Below are positions 49,626 to 56,695 of a stretch of 64,000 bases of DNA, in pieces. The first letter of the stretch is position 1. Each line of letters begins with the position of its first letter. The DNA lies in NCBI GenBank assembly GCA_019638115.1, contig JAHBUK010000004.1:1-64000 (forward strand), given 5' to 3'. Origin of the DNA: Flavobacteriales bacterium. Its GTDB lineage: Bacteria > Bacteroidota > Bacteroidia > Flavobacteriales_F > PHOS-HE28. The notes below the pieces were generated by a model. The model saw nothing but the letters and a program-made list of their open reading frames with translations, did not search any database and was not told the DNA's origin. The position numbers and the translations under genes were made by a program.

Positions 49626-50075
49626 ATGTTCGAATACAAGCCTGAGAGCACCCTTCATTTCGTCGGTATACATGCCATCCATCTGGAGTACGAGTCGAAC
49701 TGCGGGGCCTTGGACCTGGAGCGCACGTACCACTGCATACAAGGTGAGTTCCTGTATTGCGGGCTGCTCACCGATGGGCAGTTGCTGGTAAGCGATGAGG
49801 AGCTGGATGAATTGCTTCCGCTGCTGGAACTGCAGGTGTTCAAGGTGGAAGGAAAGTCTTTGTACGTGAGTTCCGATGAGGCCTGCACGGCGGTCCCACT
49901 GCATGTGGAGCATGTGAGTACGGAACATTTCGAGGACGACGATGAGGAGGATGAAGAGATGATCTTCGTTGCTCGCAGGAAGCGCGGAAGCATCGTGGCT
50001 AAAGTGAAGAACGTCTCCGCAGAGCAGCGCTTGTCGAAACACATGCTGGGACGTATCGATCTGGGCTTTGCTTAG
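49626..50075 (+). CDS. Hypothetical protein with acidic patch
   Basis: Protein of 149 residues, not recognised. The N-terminal two thirds are mixed alpha/beta ('FVGIHAIHLEYESNCG', 'LLELQVFKVEGKSLYVSSDE'). An acidic patch (EDDDEEDEEM, about 103-112) leads to a basic C-terminal ~35 residues ('RRKRGSIVAKVK'). No signal peptide or membrane helix. Confidence 0.55.
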   Translation: MFEYKPESTLHFVGIHAIHLEYESNCGALDLERTYHCIQGEFLYCGLLTDGQLLVSDEELDELLPLLELQVFKVEGKSLYVSSDEACTAVPLHVEHVSTEHFEDDDEEDEEMIFVARRKRGSIVAKVKNVSAEQRLSKHMLGRIDLGFA

Positions 50076-50105
50076 CTTTCGTTCGGCAGCAGCCCCGTCC
50101 AGCGC

Positions 50106-51368
50106 ATGTCTAACCACCTTCTTACAGCCCTTTGTGCGACACTGCTCTCCAGCATGTGCGCCGCCCAGGACTGCACCCTTCCCTTCACGCAACCCTTGTT
50201 CCCGGTGCAGGCCGAAGCGGACCTGTGGTATGGGAACGCCATCCGCTTCAATGGTGCCACGGACAGTCTGCGGCTCAACCTCTTCAAACCCGCAGGTGAT
50301 GGGCAGGTGGAGCGTCCGCTGGTGATCGCCATACACGGCGGGGGCTTCAGCGCGGGCAACCGCGGCGAGATGGACCAGTTCTGCAACACGCTGGCGAGCA
50401 TGGGCTGGTCCTGCGCCACCATCAGCTACCGCCTGGGCTTCTACGGCACCGGCCTGTTGGACCCGCCCTATGCCTACGACCCCAACGAGGTCCGCCGCGC
50501 CACCTACCGGGCCATGCAGGACACCAAGGGCGCCATCCGCTACCTGAAGGGCCGCAGCGCGCAGGACAGCACCAGCACCAACAAGGTGCTGCTGGTGGGC
50601 TTCAGTGCCGGTGCTTTCACGGCCATGCACGCCGCCTACCTGGACCAGCCCAACGAGAAACCCGCGGCTGCCAACGCGATCGGGCAGGTGCAGCACTTCC
50701 TCAACTTCTACCCGCGCCCCGACCTCGGTACGGTGGAAGGCACGCTGAACCTCGGCACCCACGATGCCACCGTGCTCGGTGTGGTGAACATGTACGGCGC
50801 AGTGCTGGACACCACGTACATCGAAAGCCCGAACGATCCCGCGCTCTACAGCTACCACCAGACGCTGGACCCCGTGGTGGGCTGCGGGCTCCAACGTCCG
50901 TATTGGGGTATCGGCCTTGGGGTGCCGGACAACTACCCCTGGGTGCACGGCTCCTGCTCCATCGATACGCGGATTCAGCACCTTGGCTTCGCACCGGGTC
51001 GCTACCACTTCAACCTGCACAGCGGCAACGCGCACGACATACATGATCCGGTGGGCGTGCTGCTGGAAACCTTGCAATGGATGCGCGCCTTGATCTGCAG
51101 CGCGAGCACAGGAACAGGCGAAGTCCCGGTAAACGATGGGTTCACCCTGTTCCCGAATCCCGGCTCAGGCGTGATAACGGTGCAACGCAACTCGGACCTG
51201 CCCGCTCCCTACGAAGTACATGATGCGCTTGGACGCCTGCTGATGCAAGGAACGCTGCTCGGTGACAGGCATCCGATCGATGTGGGCGGATGGCCGCCAG
51301 GAGTCTACCTGTTGCGAGTTGTGGTGGATGGGCACGCAGTGGTGACCCGTTTCGTGATGGAGCGGTGA
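50106..51368 (+). CDS. T9SS-exported alpha/beta hydrolase (carboxylesterase-like)
   Basis: Protein of 420 residues. After the signal peptide (MSNHLLTALCATLLSSMCAAQ) comes an alpha/beta-hydrolase domain: oxyanion 'IAIHGGGFSAGN' (about 75-86) and nucleophile elbow 'GFSAGA' (Ser167). A 'HSGNAHD' late in the domain may hold the catalytic His. The last ~70 residues ('FTLFPNPGSGVITV', 'YEVHDALGRLL', 'PPGVYLLRVVVDGH') form a type A T9SS sorting domain, so the enzyme should be secreted or surface-anchored. Substrate unknown. Confidence 0.85.
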   Translation: MSNHLLTALCATLLSSMCAAQDCTLPFTQPLFPVQAEADLWYGNAIRFNGATDSLRLNLFKPAGDGQVERPLVIAIHGGGFSAGNRGEMDQFCNTLASMGWSCATISYRLGFYGTGLLDPPYAYDPNEVRRATYRAMQDTKGAIRYLKGRSAQDSTSTNKVLLVGFSAGAFTAMHAAYLDQPNEKPAAANAIGQVQHFLNFYPRPDLGTVEGTLNLGTHDATVLGVVNMYGAVLDTTYIESPNDPALYSYHQTLDPVVGCGLQRPYWGIGLGVPDNYPWVHGSCSIDTRIQHLGFAPGRYHFNLHSGNAHDIHDPVGVLLETLQWMRALICSASTGTGEVPVNDGFTLFPNPGSGVITVQRNSDLPAPYEVHDALGRLLMQGTLLGDRHPIDVGGWPPGVYLLRVVVDGHAVVTRFVMER

Positions 51369-52814
51369 TCAGCTGGACCTCTGCCGCAACAGCACCAATC
51401 CCAGGAAAGTGAGCGCGCCGTTCACCAGCAGCAGCTCGAAGCCGAAGGTGTAGCCGCCGAAGAGCTCGTTGCTGTAGCGGTCCAGCACGTAGGTGAGCAC
51501 CGGTGCGAGCACTGCCACCAGCGGCACCCAGCGGTCCTTCACGGCCCAGGTGGTGAACATGCCGAAGGCGAAAAGGCCCAGCAGTGGTCCGTAGGTGAAG
51601 CCTGCCACACGGAACACGGTCTTGATTACACTGTCGTCGTTGAGCGCCTTGAAGGCCAGGATGAGCAGCACCATGACAATGCTTACGAGCACGTGTACGC
51701 GACGGCGCAGTGCCACACGTTGTTCCTCCGGCCGCTTGTCGATCTCCAGGATGTCCACGCACGCGCTGGTGGTGAGCGCGGTGAGTGCGCTATCGGCACT
51801 GGAGTAGGCCGCGGCAATGAGGCCCAGGATGAAAAGCAGTCCCACGGATACCGGCAACCAGCCATCGGTGGCGAGCATGGGGTAGATCTGGTCAGGGCGG
51901 TGTGGCACGATGTGGTACTCCTGCATGTAGCGCCAGAGCAGCGCGCCCAGCGCCAGGAAAACGAGGTTGACCACCACGAGCACAAGGCTGAAGGAGACCA
52001 TGTTCTTCTGGGCCTCGCGGATGTTGCGGCAGCTGAGGTTCTTCTGCATCATGTCCTGGTCGAGCCCGGTCATGGCAATGGCGATGAACATGCCGCCGAG
52101 GAACTGTTTCCAGAAGTAGGTGCCGGGCTTGGGATCATCGAAAAAGAACACGCGGCTGAAGTCGCTGGACCGCACTTGCGCCAGCGCCTCACCCAGGCTC
52201 CAGCCCAGCTTCTGCCCCACCAGCACCACTGTAACGCACACGGCCACCAGCATGAAGAGCGTCTGCAGGGTATCCGTCCAGATGATGGTGCGGATGCCGC
52301 CGCGCTGGGTGTAGGACCAGATGAGCGCGATGGTGAGCACCACGGTGGCCCAGAAGGGAATGCCCCAGGCATCGAAGAGCAGGAACTGCAGCACCACCGC
52401 CACCAGGTACAAGCGGGCCGCCGAGCCCAGGCTCCTGCTGAGCAGGAAGAACCAAGCCCCTGCGAGGTAGCTGTTGCGCCCGAAGCGCTGGCCGAGGTAG
52501 CCGTAGATGCTGGTAAGCTGCAGGCGGTAGTAGAGCGGCATCAGCACGAAGGCGATCACCGCATAGCCCGGCAGGTAGCCCAGCACCATCTGCAGGTAGC
52601 TGAACTGGTCGTTGCCCACCATGCCCGGCACGCTGATGAAGGTGACCCCGCTGAGCGAGGCACCGATCATGCCGAAGGCCACGATGTACCAGGGCGACTT
52701 GCGATCGCCGAGGAAGAAGCTGCTGTTGCCCGCACCCTTGCCCGTGATGCGCGCGATGACCGCCAGCAACAGGAAGTAGGCCAGGACCACCAGCAGGATG
52801 AGCGTGCTTGACAT
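51369..52814 (-). CDS. Sodium:solute symporter family transporter
   Basis: Protein of 481 residues with about 13 transmembrane helices. Family features include 'FFLGDRKSPWYIVAFGMIGASLSGVTFISVPG' (about 33-64), 'SIYGYLGQRFGR' and 'AAAYSSADSALTALTTSACVDI' (about 340-361) with the Ser/Thr-rich sodium-site helix. Substrate cannot be named. The start is MSSTLILLVVLAYF at 52814. It converges on the T9SS hydrolase gene with no gap. Confidence 0.9.
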   Translation of the reverse strand: MSSTLILLVVLAYFLLLAVIARITGKGAGNSSFFLGDRKSPWYIVAFGMIGASLSGVTFISVPGMVGNDQFSYLQMVLGYLPGYAVIAFVLMPLYYRLQLTSIYGYLGQRFGRNSYLAGAWFFLLSRSLGSAARLYLVAVVLQFLLFDAWGIPFWATVVLTIALIWSYTQRGGIRTIIWTDTLQTLFMLVAVCVTVVLVGQKLGWSLGEALAQVRSSDFSRVFFFDDPKPGTYFWKQFLGGMFIAIAMTGLDQDMMQKNLSCRNIREAQKNMVSFSLVLVVVNLVFLALGALLWRYMQEYHIVPHRPDQIYPMLATDGWLPVSVGLLFILGLIAAAYSSADSALTALTTSACVDILEIDKRPEEQRVALRRRVHVLVSIVMVLLILAFKALNDDSVIKTVFRVAGFTYGPLLGLFAFGMFTTWAVKDRWVPLVAVLAPVLTYVLDRYSNELFGGYTFGFELLLVNGALTFLGLVLLRQRSS

Positions 52815-52923
52815 GACGATCGGAAGGGCTTGCGCCGCTACGAAGCAAGGGCAGCGGGCGGCGTTCGGCGGTGGAGGTCGGCCCAAGTTATCCCGGTCGC
52901 CTTGTCGGAAGCGGCGCGGCTGC

Positions 52924-52931
52924 TACCTTCG
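52924..52931 (+). promoter_or_regulatory. -7-type box for the small membrane protein gene
   Basis: TACCTTCG (TAnnTTTG with one change), 23 bp upstream of the ATG at 52955. Confidence 0.4.
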
Positions 52932-52954
52932 AACAACAAGCAAACCCAACCATC

Positions 52955-53290
52955 ATGGTCGAAGAAGCACCGGACAAGGCCGAACAGGAAGCCTATTCAC
53001 TCGCCCTGATGATGATGGCGCAAGAGCAACGATCGCCGCACAACACCAAACGCGCGTTGGTGGAGCAAGGCATTGATGAGGCAGTGGCCAACAGCGTGTT
53101 GGAGCGGATCAACGCGGAGTTGGCCGAAGCACACGAGAATGAGGCTTCGAAGAACATGCTCTACGGCGCTTTGTGGTGCGCAGGAGGTACCGTGGCGACC
53201 CTGGCGGACATCGGTTACATCTTCTGGGGTGCCATCGTGTTCGGGGCCATCCAGTTCATCAAAGGGCTGTACGACTACACCAAGAAGTGA
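52955..53290 (+). CDS. Small protein with C-terminal membrane hairpin
   Basis: Protein of 111 residues from MVEEAPDKAEQ. Residues 1-65 are helical and charged ('NTKRALVEQGIDEAVANSVLERINAELAEA', roughly residues 27-56), and two hydrophobic segments follow ('GALWCAGGTVATLADIGYIFW', 'GAIVFGAIQFIKGLYDY'). Not recognised. It ends 8 bp before the next gene. Confidence 0.6.
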   Translation: MVEEAPDKAEQEAYSLALMMMAQEQRSPHNTKRALVEQGIDEAVANSVLERINAELAEAHENEASKNMLYGALWCAGGTVATLADIGYIFWGAIVFGAIQFIKGLYDYTKK

Positions 53291-53298
53291 CACACCCG

Positions 53299-54027
53299 AT
53301 GCCTCTCTGCCCCGGACCTGCTGGCATGCTGCTGCGTGTGTTGCTCTTCGCGTGTGCATGGCCTTTGCTGAGCATGGCACAAGCGCAGTCCGTGCAACGC
53401 GATACGCTGGTAGGCCTGGCGCGTGGCAAGGCGCTGGAAGTGGTGCGTGTGGATGATCTGGAGGAGAGTGAACTCTTCGTGCTCGGGGAGAACTTCCAGC
53501 GCTCGGAAGGCCGCTTCTCCAGATTCAGCAGCGTGAACGGGGTAACGACGGACAAGCGGCAGCGCTTCATCCGCATCAGCACCTGCGCGGAACCCGGTGA
53601 CACGTTGGACCTGCGCGTGATCGTGGTGCGCGATGGCGACACACTGCGGCACGAGACCTGGGGCGTCCATGTGCTACCCATAGCACCCAAGGAGACCTAT
53701 TGGTACACGGAGGACTCCCGCCTCAGCCCGCTCTTCGAGCATGCTGGTGGCAAGTCCCGCAACCCTGCGGAGGGCAGCTTGCACCTGAGTTCCAGCACGG
53801 GCAGGAGCGCATTGACGAAGAACGAGGTGATCTCCTACTCCGTGGCCGTGCTCTCCAAAGGCAAGCTCATGGCCGAGTGGATCAACCCAGGTGTTGCGCT
53901 ATCGCCACCTGCCCAATTGAAGTTGAAGCGCATCCGAACGGGCACGCTGCTTGTGCGCGACATCGTAGGCAATGGCCCTTGCGATGGGCCGGGTGAATTC
54001 CATGCTCCTCCCCCGCTGAATTGGTGA
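53299..54027 (+). CDS. Secreted hypothetical protein
   Basis: Protein of 242 residues with a signal peptide (MLLRVLLFACAWPLLSMAQA, positions about 9-28 of this start). Ser/Thr/Asp-rich beta-type body with 'RFIRISTCAEPGDTLDLRVIV' and a C-terminal 'KLKRIRTGTLLVRDIVGNGP'. No family recognised. An ATG at 53323 would be a shorter start at the signal peptide itself. Close spacing suggests cotranscription with the preceding small gene. Confidence 0.6.
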   Translation: MPLCPGPAGMLLRVLLFACAWPLLSMAQAQSVQRDTLVGLARGKALEVVRVDDLEESELFVLGENFQRSEGRFSRFSSVNGVTTDKRQRFIRISTCAEPGDTLDLRVIVVRDGDTLRHETWGVHVLPIAPKETYWYTEDSRLSPLFEHAGGKSRNPAEGSLHLSSSTGRSALTKNEVISYSVAVLSKGKLMAEWINPGVALSPPAQLKLKRIRTGTLLVRDIVGNGPCDGPGEFHAPPPLNW

Positions 54028-54223
54028 GCGGGTTAAGTGTGGCGCCTTGCTCGGAAAATTTCGAGTGAACCCTTTCTCGGTAGTGAAGACACGCAGCGCA
54101 GGAAGTCCTGCAATGAGCGAAATTGAGGTCAAGGAAGGCTGCGCTGGGGCATACATCATTCACTTTCCGCTCTTCCCAGAAACAAGTTCCCTACCGACCG
54201 CTTTTGTGTCGCCTCAGTATTGC

Positions 54224-56674
54224 TCACACCCGCCTATACCCCTTCTCCACCTTCTTCCCCCTCACCTTCTCCATTTCGCGGCGCGCTGTGGCCTCGTCGG
54301 CGAATTGTTTGATGAGTGATTGGCCGGCGGTACCGATGCGGCCGTAGCGCACGGTGTAAGCAGCGCCTTCCACCTTCACCTCCCAGAACTTGCTGCTGCC
54401 ATCCTCCACGCATTCGTAGCGCTCGAAGGACGCGTCGTTGGTAGAGGCGATCGGCTCCGGCGGAGGTTCAACCACGCTGGGTGAGGGCTCCGAAGCATCT
54501 GGTGCAACAGTGATCGGCTTCGGCTCTGGAACAGGCAAGGGCTCCACAACCACCTCCGGCGCTGCTTCCTCTTTTCCTGCGAGCACGCGCTCCACACGCG
54601 CCATCAGCTGATCCGGATCATTGAACCAGTCCTTGGCGAGGATGCTGATCACCTCCCAACCGAATGCGCGCAGCAAGGCCGGACGCTGGCAGTACTGCTC
54701 CAGCACATCGTCGTTGCGGTAGTGAACATCGGAATCGATGAGGATGCCGAGGCGGTAACCCTTGCCATCGCTGGCACGCACGGCAAGGTCGCAGCGGAAG
54801 TAGGAACTGCCCACGTTGCGGTCCACGTGATGGCCCTGGGACTGGAGCCGTTCCGCGATGCGCACGGTAACGGCGGCCACCTGATCGCTGCTGTGCTCTG
54901 CGCCGCGTAACGAGAGGCTATCGAGCACCGTGGACGCACCATCCTGTTCACCGGCGGACAACCGTTCGGCGTATTGCAGGAAACGGCGCAGGTAGTTGGC
55001 GCCCTCGTTGTGTTCGTTCTTGATGTCGTTGGCGGTGATGCTGCTCACCACGGCCATATGTCGCTTCGCACGTGAGAAGATCACGTTCAGGCGCTTCTCC
55101 CCGCCCCTCCGGTTGATCGGACCGAAGTTCATGAGCATGCGTCCGTTGGCGTTGGGCGCGTAGCACACGCTCATGATGATCACATCGCGCTCATCGCCCT
55201 GCACGTTCTCCAGGTTCTTGATGAAGAGGCCCACGAACTGGTCGTCCTCCACGCGCTGGTATTCCTCCTCCAACCTAGCCTCGAAGGCCTTGTCCGCAGC
55301 GGCCAATTCCTGCAAGGCCTCTTCAATGGCCGACTGCTGCTCGATGGAGAAGGCCACGACGCCGATGCTGCGCCCTTGACCGAGCATCTGCTGAATGAGC
55401 AGTGCGATGTACCGCGCCTCCTGACTGTTTCGGCGCTCGTGGTACACGCCGTTGCGCACATGGTGGAAACTGATCGGACGATCGGAAAGCGCGCTCGCAT
55501 GCTGCACGGCTTCGGCGGCATCCGCCACGCTGATGGGCGTTTGCTGGGCTTGCAGCAGTTGCTGGTCAGGGATGGTGAGCAGGTCACGGCCATAGAACGC
55601 CGCATTGCTGAAGCTGATGAGGCTCTCGTGGCGGCTGCGGTAATGCCAGCCGAGCATCACGCCCGGAAGCTTGCGCACGCCCTGGCTCAGCAGGCTGTCC
55701 GCATCAAGGGCGATGCCGATGCGTTCCTCGGTTGCGTCCTCTTCCTCGTCCACGTCGCCGCTGGTGGTGTTGAAGAAATTAGTGGGCGGCATCTGCATCT
55801 CGTCGCCCACAATGATGGTCTGCGCGGTGCGGAACAAGGCGGGCACCCCTTCCTCCAAGGTGATCTGGCTGGCCTCGTCGTAGATGACCACATCGAAGAG
55901 CTTGGTGTCCAATGGCAGGATGTCCGACACGCTCTGCGGGCTCATGAGCCAAACGGGCTTCAGGCCCATCACCACCGGCCCGCTCTCCTTCCCGATCAGC
56001 TCGCGCACGCTCTTGTAGCGCATCGATTTGCCGAACTCGTTCTCGAGGATGCGGCGACCCACGGTCCACTTCTTCTTGATGGCGCGCTCCTCCGGCCCCA
56101 TGCCCGATACGCTCGTATCGGAGATCCGCACGTGCTGCTTGAAGCGGGCACGCACCGATGAACGGATCATGTCCACGTTCACATCGAGGTAGCGTTTCTC
56201 CAGTGCGTTGAGCTGCTTCACGCTATGCAGGATCGCCAAGCCATCGAGGCGATCGAAGAGCCGATCATTGCGATACACCTCGCGCAGCGACTTGTAGGCC
56301 GTGAGGTAGGCCATGGCATCGGCACTGATGCGCTGCTTGGTGACAAAAGCATGCAAGCGTGGTTCCATAGCGGCGATCTCGCGCAGGTAGGGCACCAGGC
56401 CACTGAAGCCGTTCAGCGCGGCTTTCACCTCCTGCATCCAGCGCTCCACGCCGTTCAGCGGAAGTTCATCACAGTAAGCGTTCAGTAAGCGTGCCTGTGC
56501 GGTGAAGCGATCCAGGTCGGCGCCGAGTTCCACCAGCTCAGTGATCTCCGATGCCGGCATGGCGAGAAGTGCGTTCCACTTCGCATCGCGCTGACGATCA
56601 CGCAGCGCACGCACCAATTCGCGGCTGAGGGCATTTTCCTCCAAGCCATAACGATCGTGCATGCCTTGCTCCAA
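54224..56674 (-). CDS. C-terminal fragment of the DUF4011/AAA helicase (helicase, Vsr-like nuclease, WGR)
   Basis: About 816 residues from a TTG at 56674, or 812 from ATG 56662. Neither start has a visible ribosome-binding site, so independent translation is doubtful. Carries DEAS, helicase motifs IV-VI, the Vsr/DUF559-like segment, a Pro/Glu/Val-rich linker ('VVEPLPVPEPKPITV', 'SPSVVEPPPEPI') and the WGR domain. Confidence 0.75.
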   Translation of the reverse strand: MEQGMHDRYGLEENALSRELVRALRDRQRDAKWNALLAMPASEITELVELGADLDRFTAQARLLNAYCDELPLNGVERWMQEVKAALNGFSGLVPYLREIAAMEPRLHAFVTKQRISADAMAYLTAYKSLREVYRNDRLFDRLDGLAILHSVKQLNALEKRYLDVNVDMIRSSVRARFKQHVRISDTSVSGMGPEERAIKKKWTVGRRILENEFGKSMRYKSVRELIGKESGPVVMGLKPVWLMSPQSVSDILPLDTKLFDVVIYDEASQITLEEGVPALFRTAQTIIVGDEMQMPPTNFFNTTSGDVDEEEDATEERIGIALDADSLLSQGVRKLPGVMLGWHYRSRHESLISFSNAAFYGRDLLTIPDQQLLQAQQTPISVADAAEAVQHASALSDRPISFHHVRNGVYHERRNSQEARYIALLIQQMLGQGRSIGVVAFSIEQQSAIEEALQELAAADKAFEARLEEEYQRVEDDQFVGLFIKNLENVQGDERDVIIMSVCYAPNANGRMLMNFGPINRRGGEKRLNVIFSRAKRHMAVVSSITANDIKNEHNEGANYLRRFLQYAERLSAGEQDGASTVLDSLSLRGAEHSSDQVAAVTVRIAERLQSQGHHVDRNVGSSYFRCDLAVRASDGKGYRLGILIDSDVHYRNDDVLEQYCQRPALLRAFGWEVISILAKDWFNDPDQLMARVERVLAGKEEAAPEVVVEPLPVPEPKPITVAPDASEPSPSVVEPPPEPIASTNDASFERYECVEDGSSKFWEVKVEGAAYTVRYGRIGTAGQSLIKQFADEATARREMEKVRGKKVEKGYRRV

Positions 56675-56695
56675 TGCAGTGAGCTTATCCAGTGC